Assembly (NCBI GenBank): GCA_963931925.1
Contig: OZ007571.1
Coordinates: 57,929,478 to 57,993,477, forward strand
From: Onchidella celtica
Taxonomy: Eukaryota > Mollusca > Gastropoda > Systellommatophora > Onchidiidae
Direction of reading: 5' to 3'
DNA length: 64,000 nucleotides
How positions within the stretch are numbered: the stretch's first letter is position 1; every line of letters begins with the position of its first letter. This document shows, in pieces, positions 45,401 to 55,800 of the stretch. The position numbers and the translations under genes were made by a program. The notes under the pieces are model-generated. The model did no database searches and was not told the DNA's origin. It was given only the letters and a program-made list of their open reading frames with translations.

Positions 45401-48392
45401 TTGACTTGCCGAACTACAGTGCAATCCTAATATCTCAACATCAGTGGGACCGTCTGACTTGTGTCGAGTAAAGAGAAAGTCAAAATAGCAGATTAGTGGT
45501 GGAAGAGAAAAGAGGGAAGGGGGGGGGGGTGCGGGGAAGAATCAAACATCACCATAATGGGAAGTGTCCAATAAATAATGCAATTATGTCCCTTTTTCTT
45601 TTAATTATTGGCATATTGTCACCCGTTCCTCCAATATCACTGTTGTGTGGAGCACTTGCTTGGCAAAGATTTGCCGATATTGGAGAAATGCTGTAGCTAT
45701 CAAATACGCAGTCCTCACTTTTTTTTTAACCTCGACCTGACTGTTTCTTCAGAAGAGGCGATGATACCGATACACACACAGTATGGTAGTTAACCAAGAG
45801 TTCTAGGTCAAGGCCTAGTATCAACGGCGCACGAATGTTTTGTGGAAAAAAAAAATTACTCAGCCTGTAGTACTCTGTACTTTTACTGCCATACACTTAT
45901 TCAAGGCACTCCACACTCGCATTACTGAAGCCAAGGGTCATCCTCTGTGTCCACACACACCCCACCCCTCCCGGCCAACACCGCAAAAAGAAATAAAGAA
46001 TCCGGAATAAACAATCATGTGCTCCCCCCCCCCCCTCTTTCTCTCTCTCTCTCTTATTATAATAAAAGTAATAAACTACAGTCTTGCTTCAGAACTCATG
46101 TGCACCAGAACACTACGCACCAAACTGAACGCTTGATACGGTTACTTTTTATGACATGCACGATACTATATATATTACGAAACAAACATGCAAAATTACA
46201 GATGTTACATAGCAATAAACATTGTTATTTTATTAAAATTCATGCTGGAAGAAAACAACTTTTAATTATAGCCATCATCTTCCTTATCTCACTTGCCACC
46301 TTCCTGCCAAATTTAAGGCCTGAAGAGTGTATAGTTTGGTCAGTTAGTCATGCCAAAGGTTGCAAGTTACTGAAATATATAATAGATATGCGCGCAGTTG
46401 GGTGGGCATTTTTGGTAGCACAGCAGTAGATCTAATGCACTTGTATTGCCGCGGTCGGGGAGAAATGTGTCAATATAAGAGGAAAGAATGGAATAACATG
46501 TCGAGTTATGGGGAAATATTTAGTAGCATTAAAGAAGGAACAGGTTGGGACTTAAAAATTGTGTCGAGTTACCCAGAATGTCGAGATAAGTGGATTGGAC
46601 TGTACAAGGTTTAAGAGAGCACAGACGTAGGCTAGGGAATTTTGTGTTTTACAGTTTAAATCTGGATAATTCTCACCATCATTTGGCAATAAGACTAAAA
46701 AATAATGACATTATAGATTTTTTGAATGGAAGCTAGGTTTCATCCAGATGTCCAATTTGAGATTGAGATTATGGTCAATTTTTAAAAAAAAACTTGTGGT
46801 TAGACGGTCCGCTTTTTGAGAATATTTCCCTCTGTAAATATGTTCCAAATTCTGGTGATCTTAAAACCCCATAACTTTTTTATTTTTCGATGGATTTCAA
46901 AAATTTAAAAAGCATAATGCTTAGAATGGACTGCACTTTCTAGTGCACGAAGCAAAAACACAACTTGAATAAAAAAAATTTCAGTAGCATTGCTATTTAA
47001 TCTGAGTATTTTGAGATGGTGAATGAGGGATTGATTATTGAAAGAAGCACTTTTTTTTTTCTTCTTTTTTTTAGTTGTAGTAATCCTAGTTAACATAATG
47101 GTTTAAAAAAAAGAAAACAAGAGGTTTGTTGTAAGAGTGAGTTATGACTGTCCTGTATTTAGGGTTTTGTACTGTGCCATTTTCTTTGTGTGGTTGTTCC
47201 ATGCATTTGTTACATGCATATCATTCTGATTTCCTTCCAATTGGAGTGAATACTCACAGTTTTTGTGAAAATATACCCTGTGACCACTCAGTTTATCCTG
47301 ATTCACTGTCATAATTATAACAGTTGATCTGAATTTCTCTCTTTGTTTTGCTTCAGTGAGTAGTGGCTCTGTGACAATAAATGATGATTCATCTGTCCAA
47401 CTGCTTGCAGAAGAAGCTCATCCAGTTGATAGGCTTGATGCTGGGGTAAGTTGAATGCTGTTTGAAGCTACCACAAGTTCTTCAAATTTTGACTGAACAG
47501 ATCAGCACGCCGTAAGCAAGAACTAATTTCGTTTCATAAGCACAGTGAGATACTTTATTCCGAAGAGTTATAGATCCTACAATTATATCCTTCTTGGTGC
47601 TAGTGCAATTGAAAGTAATATTTGTTAAATTCTAAATTCTGGAGAAAGAAGATATCTGGTCACCATTAACACATTTAATTTGTTACAGTGTATGATACTG
47701 AACCATGAGGGACCTCACAGTCACAATATTGTGAGAATTAGGGTATTCTTTCATTGCACCCCTATAGATGCAGGGTTTGCAGGTCAAAGAAATCAAACAA
47801 CTGGCCTGGACCATACTTAATTTCACATGATATATCATCAGTCGGCTATTGGAACCTTGTTAAATCTAAACTCGGAGGCTGTTTGTTCGGGGATCGTAGT
47901 ATTTTAATTAGAAAACTATAGCTCAGCAGTGAACAAAACTCAGTATTTTTTCTGTTTGGCATTGAAGTAGACAAGTCTCTTTGTGTAAAATACTTCAGTA
48001 AAGTTTCAATAAAATTTTGACACATATCATTATCATGCCAAGGTTTGTGAAATATCAGAAAGGAAAAAACAAAGAATAGACAAATGCAGCTCAATTGCAA
48101 GGAAGGAAACTACTTAACAATTTGTGATAGGGCAGGGTAATAAATGTTTTTTTTTTTTTTTTTCATATGTCAATTTGCTCAACAATTTTGGAATGGTTGC
48201 TCAGAATGTTTTCTATCAATATCATTTTACAAGTTTTGTAATTTTATGTTTTTTTTAATTCTCATTCAGGCTATCCGTGATGGTTTGCACAAGGCACAGA
48301 GTGAATTGGCATCAGCGTCCTCAGAAACTGCAAAAGCAGAGGCCCAAATTGCTATTGAATGTTACGAGGCTTTACAAAAGGCCATTGAATAA
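39484..48392 (+). CDS. ATP5F1D: Mitochondrial ATP synthase subunit delta (complete, four exons)
   Basis: This is the delta subunit of the F1 central stalk (bacterial epsilon homologue). With gamma and epsilon it couples rotation of the c-ring to ATP synthesis on the matrix side of the inner membrane. Exons: 39484-39609, 42673-42826, 47357-47445 and 48270-48392, with GT/AG borders and matching phases 0, 1, 0. The product is 163 residues, close to the usual 160-170. Residues 1 to about 30 are Arg/Ser/Ala/Leu-rich without acids, as in a matrix targeting peptide. The beta-sandwich domain follows, with TFSGNFGILPAHVPTLAVL and a VSSGS...SSVQLLAEEA block. The C-terminal helical hairpin is the last exon. 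The start has a strong context (CAAGATGG). Introns 1 and 2 are loaded with DNA transposons, but the coding exons are clean. Confidence 0.97.
39658..39766. repeat. CTAGAT hexamer repeat in ATP5F1D intron 1
   Basis: A self-complementary CTAGAT/AGATCT run with slips, just 50 bases after exon 1 and next to a transposon insertion at 39781. It is the same repeat as at 19618-19845. Confidence 0.9.
39781..40701. mobile_element. Non-autonomous DNA transposon, 8-9 bp target duplication
   Basis: A 921-base element with 25-base terminal inverted repeats (GGAAGGAGTTCCGAATGCG on the left, inverted GGGAGGAGTTCCGTATGCG on the right, two mismatches over 25). It is flanked by the duplicated target AAATTATG at 39773-39780 and 40702-40709, extendable by one G. 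An 8-9 base duplication fits hAT, P or Mutator-like elements. A segment at 40277-40396 is homologous, inverted, to the inside of the element at 61878-62360. A tRNA-like stretch on the minus strand at 40021-40093 (TGGCGAAATGGTTAAG) suggests a SINE insertion inside it. Confidence 0.8.
41101..41170. repeat. CTAGAT hexamer repeat, smaller run
   Basis: Interrupted CTAGAT units, ending 40 bases before the piggyBac-like element at 41211. Confidence 0.85.
41211..42459. mobile_element. piggyBac-like MITE (outer)
   Basis: It is bounded by TTAA at 41207-41210 and 42460-42463, with terminal inverted repeats CCCTTTCGTG and CACGAAAGGG. A TTAA target and CCC-starting ends are the hallmark of the piggyBac superfamily. 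It is 1249 bases long including a second element nested inside, with no transposase frame, so it is non-autonomous. Confidence 0.85.
41566..42050. mobile_element. piggyBac-like MITE nested in the outer one
   Basis: 485 bases flanked by TTAA at 41562-41565 and 42051-42054, with ends CCTAATACTGCCTAA and, inverted, CCCAATACTGCCTAA. A subterminal GGCGCG(C/T)TAGGCAGTA phrase is repeated near the right end. It lies wholly inside the element at 41211-42459 and so inserted later. No coding frame. Confidence 0.8.
43188..43653 (+). mobile_element. Non-autonomous Helitron, copy 1 (ATP5F1D intron 2)
   Basis: It starts TCTATACTATATAT after a host A and ends CTAG before a host T. A GC-rich hairpin candidate, CCCGG-loop-TCGGG, lies about 10 bases before the end. 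TC start, CTRR end, subterminal hairpin and A/T insertion without target duplication are Helitron hallmarks. It shares nearly its full length with the copies at 48744-49220 and 62789-63268. No Rep/helicase frame. Confidence 0.85.
44020..45121. mobile_element. piggyBac-like MITE, third copy type
   Basis: 1102 bases flanked by TTAA at 44016-44019 and 45122-45125, with ends CCCTCGTCCCGCG and, inverted, CCCTAGTCCTGCG. No transposase frame was recognised. The ends differ from the other two TTAA elements, so this is a separate family. Confidence 0.75.
45417..46602 (+). mobile_element. pogo/Tigger-like element, uninterrupted copy
   Basis: It is flanked by TA (45415-45416 and 46603-46604) with the same ends as the element in RAE1 intron 2, and is 1186 bases long. 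It keeps about 370 bases (roughly 46020-46390) that the RAE1 copy lacks, either a deletion there or an insertion here. It serves as the empty-site reference for the LINE insertion. No transposase frame. Confidence 0.85.
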
Positions 48393-48654
48393 AAATAATT
48401 TCACACTGATGACTAGCCAACCGACTTTAGAATATATATTTAGTTTGAAATTCGTATGGGGTTGACCATTTTAGTGACATTTGTGGGGTGGCAGTTGTAA
48501 GTCATTTTTGACTGGACTTGCCAAACTAAAATGTGTAAGCAAATATTGTGAGTGTGAGAAAGAATGATTTGTACATGTATTTGAGTCTTTGAATAGTGGT
48601 ACAATTTTCTATAATTGAAGGAGTGCTTGATTGTTTTGTTTGAAATATTAAAAA

Positions 48655-48666
48655 AATAAAAATAAA
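48655..48666 (+). promoter_or_regulatory. Candidate polyadenylation signals of ATP5F1D
   Basis: Two abutting AATAAA hexamers, 263 bases after the stop codon and about 80 bases before a Helitron insertion. The transcript probably ends shortly after. Confidence 0.65.
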
Positions 48667-48743
48667 GAGATGACAAGAGAAAGAGGCATCAGACTTGATT
48701 ATTATAAGAAAGTAGTGGTTGTTAATTTCTGTTGATTTCAGAA

Positions 48744-49220
48744 TCTATACTATATATATATTTGTGGACTTGAGATTTTTCATTGCAAAAGGCTTCTGAA
48801 CCACTCAACACTCAGACTTCAAATTTTATATTATTATGGTACATCAGACTGGATGTAAGGGTGCACAGTTTTTAATAGAAGTCTCAAATGGGTGTAGTTT
48901 TTTTTATTGGAAATTTATTGTTTTGCCATCATTTAGATCTATTTCGAGTCATGGTTCGCCATATTAAGGTTTCGTTATCACTTCCTGCGATGTGTTCACT
49001 ATTAAACACACTAACCCGTGCGCAAATCATGCTATTGTACGGGATGCGCAGGGTGTCAACTCACAAAGGCAGAGCAGTAAGGCTTATTTAAAAACAAACA
49101 AACAAAAATAAAATAAACAAATAGGAACAGGCCAGATGAAGCAGGTCCATAATAACCACCCAGAAGTGAAACCAATATTCAAACCGATTTATCCCAGGCA
49201 GGGCCGGGGACCTCAGCTAG
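48744..49220 (+). mobile_element. Non-autonomous Helitron, copy 2
   Basis: Same family and orientation as 43188-43653: a TCTATACTATATAT start after A, a CTAG end before T, and the hairpin region CCCAGGCAGGGCCGGG with one substitution. It sits just downstream of the ATP5F1D polyadenylation signals. Confidence 0.85.
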
Positions 49221-49944
49221 TCTTGTATAATTCTCTGACTTCTCCTGCTTTAGATGTTGAAGAAGGATCAGTTCCTGTGATAAACCACTCATTCACAATG
49301 TGTTGTTTTTTTATTTTATAACTTTTTCTTGAGCTTAAAAACAGCAGAGTCCATTCAAAATGAACTTCAATGGGCCAGAGATATCTGTTCACTTTTTAAC
49401 CATTTTCAGATGAAGCAAGTCAGTTGGGGAATGAATGTTAGCACAATCTGCAAGATATAGGCCCACTGAACATACAGGAATGACTTGAAAGGAAATGTAT
49501 GAAGGCCTAATTATTTCTCAAGGATCAATTTTAACACCAATCCCAAACTGAAGAGCATTTTTCCAGTGAAAATGGGCTAATCAAATTTTGCATGAGTTTA
49601 GTCCCCTCCAGACCATCATTCAAAATTAGTGTGATGCAGTGTAAGTGTTCAGTTAAAACTTGCTTTGTCCTGTATTTTTTTTATCCTGATAAAGATGCGG
49701 CATAGCAAGTTTTAACTAAACACTTATAGTACACTGTCTTACAGTTACACCAATCCTGAATGACTGCAGTATCTGAAATGGGCCATAACTCATGCAGTTT
49801 TGCAAAAGCCCTCTTCAATTCTCCCCTCACTACTCCAATTATATGTGTCATGTATTTGTTCTAAACAGTCTCTCTCAGTGCTAACTCGGTAGAGAGAAAA
49901 GCAGTAAGTCACAGCAAGGCTGAGCATAAGATAATAGATTAATA
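49221..49944. other. Spacer, no gene
   Basis: A diverged inverted repeat is visible: ACACTTATAGTACACTGTC near 49720 against a GTGTAAGTGTTCAGTTAAAA phrase near 49640, with TTTAACT/AGTTAAA around a T-rich centre. Nothing else was recognised. Confidence 0.45.
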
Positions 49945-50450
49945 CAGACCAATCCACATTTGTATTGACATTCTACATAACTTGACACAATTTTAAAGTC
50001 CTATCCCGTTCCTTCTTTAACACTACTAATAGTACTAACTATTTCCTCGTAATTCTATGTGTTTTTCCATTGTTTTTCTCTTATATCAATGCATTTCTCC
50101 CTGACCAGAGCACAAGTACACTAGGTCTGCAGTGAAAACGTCCAAGCTACTCCCTGCACATTGAACCTCTTTTTAAAAAATTTTTTTTCGCAGTGCTGAT
50201 GGGGAGGGGCTGGAGAGGTGTTTGGTGTACAAAGGATGACCTGAGACTTAGATAACATGAATGTGTTGTGTGATGCATGGCAACAGAAGTATAGACGCAT
50301 GTGTAGCCTACTTTTTCTTTTTCACTAAGTTTTCGTACGCCATTAGTACTTTTGGGGCCTTCACCTACATCTCTTGGTTACTTGCTGCATGCATCAATAT
50401 CATCACCGTTTCTGAAGAAACAGCCACATCGCATTAAAAAGAAAATCTAA
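49945..50450 (-). mobile_element. pogo/Tigger-like element, truncated third copy
   Basis: After TA at 49943-49944 it starts CAGACCAATCCACATT. It then runs as the reverse complement of the 45417-46602 element, for example TTTAAAGTCCTATCCCGTTC near 49993 and the stretch around 50360-50430. The other terminal repeat was not found, so the copy is truncated or heavily diverged. Confidence 0.7.
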
Positions 50451-52228
50451 AACACTGAGCAAAGCCCCCTTCAAGCGTACATAATGGATGGCCCTCATCT
50501 AGACACATGTGGTTATTCTTATATTAATTTCTTCTATCAAATTGCAAGTTTTAACTCATTCCCTATAATGCTTTTGTGGGTGTGGAGGGGACTCCCAACA
50601 CTATCCAGTTTGAAAGTTGGGGATGGTTCGAATATGTTTTCTTTCACTCAGTATAAACACAAGACTTAAACACAAAGGAAAATCAAGGAACCAGGACAAG
50701 ATTCAGTATTTCGAGAAATTGGCTCAGATATTAGTGTTGGAAAATTGATGTCCACCTGAGCCGAACATTCGGCTGTCCACAGAGAAGCGAAAACCTACAT
50801 GCCGAATGTTTGGCTTACTGTAGAGAAGGTGCATTAAAGACACTTTTCTGTGAAAACAGGAGTTAAGACATAACACCACCACCTAAATATTCCAAAATTC
50901 TGAGACTCTAATTCATGTAAAGTTATATTTTTATTCAAAGAAATTCCCAATACAGATGCTGCTAAATGTCAAAAAAAAAAAATAATTGCAAGGCGAAAAA
51001 AATCATTATTCCTCATTACTAATCGGACATACAGGATTATGGATAATGGACCCTGCTTCATTTTATGTGGATGGACAGACATTATATCATGATTAAATAC
51101 ATGTGTACACATGCCCAGATAATAAATGGCACAAAATATTTTTTTATAAATACATTATTGACTTTAAATAAAATTTTGTATGAAACTTCCTGAGTCCATA
51201 CAAAAGTTCATTCTGAGCCTTTTTTTTAGTGTAGTGGTGGCTATTGACATAAAAAAAAAACTGGCATTTAAAAAAATTTTTGTTGGGGGGAGGGTTGGTC
51301 CAATAGGTCAGGCATTTACACAAAAACACATATATATCTTATATTGAAACAAAACTCTCACTCTCAGAACAGTTCTTTCAATTGAGCTCAGGAAGTTCCA
51401 TACAATGTCACTGCAATATGTTAATAATTAAGAAAGTTATTTACAATTAATTGTGTAACAAAAAAAAAAATCCAATGTCATAATGATCAGAGCAACCAAC
51501 AAATGATGTATTCTTTTACACCATTTTTCTTCACACTGTATAATCCCTGTTATATCTGGTTAGTATCAGCTTCCTGACTCCATCAATAAATTCACCTTCA
51601 ACTGTACTAACCAGCTAGGTAACAGCCCAACTTATGATAATTTGCAAAAACAGGATTGTTAAACCAGCAGTGACCTTTGTGTGAAATCCCAAATGGGATT
51701 AAAGAGTTATACAAATCAATACAAATACAAAAATTTGGAAGGATGTGACCCTTTAGTGTTATCATCATAGTGTCAGCAATGTTTACATCCTCTTCTCCAC
51801 CTCATGAAGCATGAAGCCTACGCTTCAAGGCAGGGACTCAAAAACCTGAAATTTTTAGCATGGTTTCCATTGCTTTGGGAACAAACATTTCTTGACTACT
51901 GTGTAGCAAAATGTCTGGTCGTAATTATTTTTTTTTCACCGGAAAGTTCACTGTCCACTTCTGAAATCTGAAGATGCTATAGCATGAATAATGTACATGT
52001 ACATGTGTGTACTACAGTAAGTTGAGTAAGTAAGAATTTGGGTGCATAAACAAAGCTCTCAATGGAGCAAGTAATCTTAAAACAATTCTACAAGTTAGAA
52101 GTATAACTATGCATGTATTTTGTTTCCTCTTTGGAATGTTTCAATCTTCTCTCTTTCTGTCCTCTCACAAGGAAAAACTGACATACATGTAGATGTAAGA
52201 ATGCATTAATACATATAATTTTATCACG
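50451..52228. other. Probable 3' UTR and spacer of the DFPase-like gene
   Basis: AT-rich, no coding signal. On the minus strand it lies directly downstream of the DFPase-like stop codon. A minus-strand AATAAA (TTTATT at 50930-50935) could end a 1.3 kb 3' UTR, but this is only a suggestion. Confidence 0.4.
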
Positions 52229-52491
52229 TCATTTGTCACAAAATTGGGGCATTCCTCGATTCTCCCATTGAAATCTCCACAGTCTATGGTTTGTGTGCTC
52301 AGTAACATAGACAGTGCTGGAGCCTGGTTCAAAGTGGAGATTGCTTGGTTTGTCAAAAGGACACTTTATACGCTTGACTAGATCCCCTCCTGGTCCAAAG
52401 ACTTCTATGAAACCACTGCCCCAATGGGCCACCAGAAGATTTCCTTGATCATCAAAATCCATGCCATCTGGTCCTGTCTCGCACTCACACT
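52229..52491 (-). CDS. Last exon of a DFPase/SMP-30-like gene
   Basis: A terminal exon on the minus strand: acceptor CTTTACAG just before 52491, then CECETGPDGMDFDDQGN, HWGSGFIEVFGPGG, CPFDKPSNLHFEPG and VYVTEHTNHRLWRFQW, with the stop at 52229-52231. This is the last-blade pattern of the six-bladed beta-propeller of diisopropyl-fluorophosphatase known from squid, a calcium-dependent hydrolase of the SMP-30/gluconolactonase group. DGMDFD and WGSG belong to the conserved propeller core. The exon begins after the first base of a codon. No earlier exon was found upstream (higher coordinates), where 10 kb of transposons follow, so this is either a gene with a very long last intron or an orphan fragment. 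Substrate cannot be inferred. Confidence 0.8.
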
Positions 52492-52872
52492 CTGTAAAGG
52501 TTTGAAAAATTCAGTGGTAATTGTTTAAGCTTTTACTTCAGAAGATTGTGTGACCAAAAGCACAATAAACAACTAATTCGTTCATACTTTTTGTCCATAA
52601 TTTCAGTTAAGTATTAGCTTAACATTAACGGTAAACTTACAGAGCATGACTAAAGGATATACAGTGGACATTGCTTAAGATGATGTCCAGGGGACATTAT
52701 AATTTAACATCTTACTATCCGTTAAATCATCTTAAGCATTATTAAGTTATCTACCTTAGATAAACTATGTTGATAAATGATGGAAGCAGTATTGTTATGT
52801 AGGTGACCTTTGGTTTTTTTTTCTAAGGAGGGGGTATTTTTTGTGTGTAGGCCAACGCGTAATAGGGTGTCT

Positions 52873-55800
52873 TCTTCTTCTTCTTCTGCGTTCCCCATCA
52901 TGGCGGACGTCAAATCTTTACTCCAATCCTCTGCAAGAAAGCAGCTGTTCTCTTCAATTGTTCCAAGCTGCCATACAGCTTCTCCCTGACAGGCGTGGCC
53001 TCAGGCCAATGGGCTTCCCTTTGCATGTTATATTTTGGACAAGTCTGCAGGATGTGTTCTGCATTTTCTGCTTCTAAGCCGCATTCGCATACACTGCTGT
53101 TGCCAATTCTAAAGATGCGATGCATGTGATCCTTTAGCAGATTGTGTCCTGTGCGAAGCCTGAATATCATAACCTGTTCTGCTCTGTTCAGTTGTCTTAT
53201 TGAGTCTTCACCCTGGAATTTTGGATGGTTATTTTTCCATTGCTTTTGGTATGTGGCTTTTATGATGGTCTTTACTTCTTCGTGGGAGACACTTCCATCT
53301 GGTTGTTGCTGCTTAGCTCCCTCCTTGGCCAGATTATCTGCAGCTTCATTGCCATATATACTGCAGTGTCCAGGAATCCATTGCAGGTAAACTTCTCTGG
53401 CTGAGTTTTTCAGTTGCATTAGCTCTGTAATAAGTTCATTGTGTATCATGCAATCTGGATTTTGGAGAGATTCGAGCACAGACCGTGCATCTGACAGGAA
53501 TACAACTTTGGAGTCATATGTGTCTTCTTCCTTGTAGATGGCCTTTGATCCCTCTAGCAATGCCAGTGCCTCCGCTTTGTAATTGCTGCATCTCTTCCCT
53601 CCAGGCATTCTGATTTTCTTATTAGTTCCATTTGGCCATTCAATGAATATGCCAGCTCCTCCGTCGGTGACAGCTTCAGTAGCCGATCCATCTGTATATA
53701 TTCTGACCCATTCGTCTCTTGGGTATTTCTGGTCAAGGTACTGCAGTGTCACTCTTTTCAGTGCCTCCTGGTTTAGGTCTTGTTTGGAGGAAATGCCCTT
53801 CACACTGGTTATAATAGGTGGCAGCTTTGTTCTTGCCCATGGTGGACATCTGTTTGTTACTTCTCTTACTTCCTCCACCGATAGTTTTGTTAGGTTGTGA
53901 TTTTTTTCTAGTCTTTGTGCATTTTCCACAAAGTTTGTTCTCTTCAGCCTGTCAGTGCCTTTCTCTTTGGATCTCGGGTGGAGTGGTTGATGGATCTGTG
54001 ACTTTATTTTAGAGTACTGGTTTAGTATCTTCTTGTCTCTTCTTTCAGGTAGAGATTCCAGTGTAGTAACTGTTTCCATTTCTGTGATGGGTGTTGATTT
54101 TATGCCTCCCGTAATGATTCTCAGGCTTTGGTTTTGTATTTTGTCAAGTTTTCCCATTTGGCTTTTGGCACATGTACCCCAAGCAGCCATTCCATATTCT
54201 AGTGCTGGTCTGACATATCCCTGGTAAGTATGCTTTAGGATTGTCATACTTGCTCCCCATTTTGTTCCTGCTAATTTTTTCATTAATCTGGTTCTTTGAT
54301 ATCCTTTTCTTTGGCATTCTGCTATCTGGTTTTTCCATGTTAATCTGGTATCAAAGTGCACACCAAGGTATTTGGGTGATTCATTTTTCTTAAGAGTGTG
54401 TTGGCCTACATTTAGCGTGATGTTGTCCAGCTTTGGAGAAAGGCTGAATACAGTGTAGTTTGTCTTGTGAGCATTTAGTTTCATACACCATGTTTCTGTC
54501 CAGTCTTGTAGGTGGTCCAGGGTGATCTGTAATCTCTGTCTGGCCGCTCCCGCATTACTATCGGAGGAGAGCAGAGCAAGGTCATCTGCGTACATCACTG
54601 CTTTTACTTCTCTGCATAGTGTTCCTTTCAGGTCGTTGACATATAATAGGAACAATGTTGGAGATAAAACCCCTCCCTGTGGCACTCCATGCCTCAATTT
54701 GGCTTCTCTGCTTAGGGTTCCTTGAGATGACACTCTAGCTTTTCTTCCATACAGGTAGCTGCAGATCCATTTTAGCATATTGTGCGTCACTTTAGCCTGC
54801 AACAGTTTCAGTATCATTCCATCCCTCCATACTCTGTCGAAGGCTTTCTCCATATCGACCCATACGGCTACCGTCTTCTTTCCTTCTTGGAAGCCGTCTT
54901 CTATGACCTGTGTGATATAGGTGATCTGGTCTTCTGTACATCGACTTCGTCTGAACCCGGCTTGTTCATTCACAAGGATGTGATTGCTTTCCAGATACCA
55001 CATGAGTCTTGCATTAACAATCCTTTCTTGTAGTTTGCACAGACAGCTGGTTAGACTGATGGGTCGGTAGTTTTCTGGTTTATTACCTGGTTTACCTTCT
55101 TTTTTGATGGGGATAACGGTTGCTTTTTTCCAAGTGGCAGGTATTTCTCCAGTCTTCCATGAAGCATTAAAAAGTTGGAGTAGTTTTCTTTTGGCTGTCT
55201 CTCCCAAATGAATAAGCATCTCATTTGTTATTCCATCAGGTCCTGGAGACTTTTCTGTGGTTAGGGCTTTTAGCGCTTGCTCTAGCTCTTCTTTCTTCAG
55301 TGGATCCGTCATGATTTTATCCTCTGGTTCCTTGTGCTTGTTCTTTAGGGTTCTATTATTTTCCTTCACCTCCTTGTCAGAATGTTTTTCCACTGATATG
55401 TTGCCAGTCTCCTGAAATTGTTTCATGAATGAGTTGGCTGCCTGTTGTGCGGTTTGCAGGTTACCATTTTCTGTTTCAAGGGCTGGGGGTGCAAAATAGT
55501 TTGGTTCTCTATTAAGTGCTCTTGTCAGTTTCCACAGTTTTGTCCCGTTCTTGTCCAGGTCCAACCTCTGTGTTTTCTCTTGCCATGCAGTCCGAGAAGT
55601 ATGTATTGTTTCTCTTTTCAGTCTGGCCTCTGCTGCTTTGAAGGCGATCATGTTTTCATCCGTTGGTTCTTCTTCTGCTGTCTCTCTTGCCTGTGTTGCT
55701 GCATTAGTGAGATTCTCAAGCCCATCAGACCATAGGGGGATGTAGTTTTTTCTTGCTCCTCTTGGTATACTTTCCCTTGCGGCTTTCAGTATTGCTTCTG

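Noticed and set aside
52910..55745. Forward-strand frames antisense to the RNase H-bearing LINE
   Set aside because: They are shadows of the 1292-codon minus-strand frame, with no motifs of their own.
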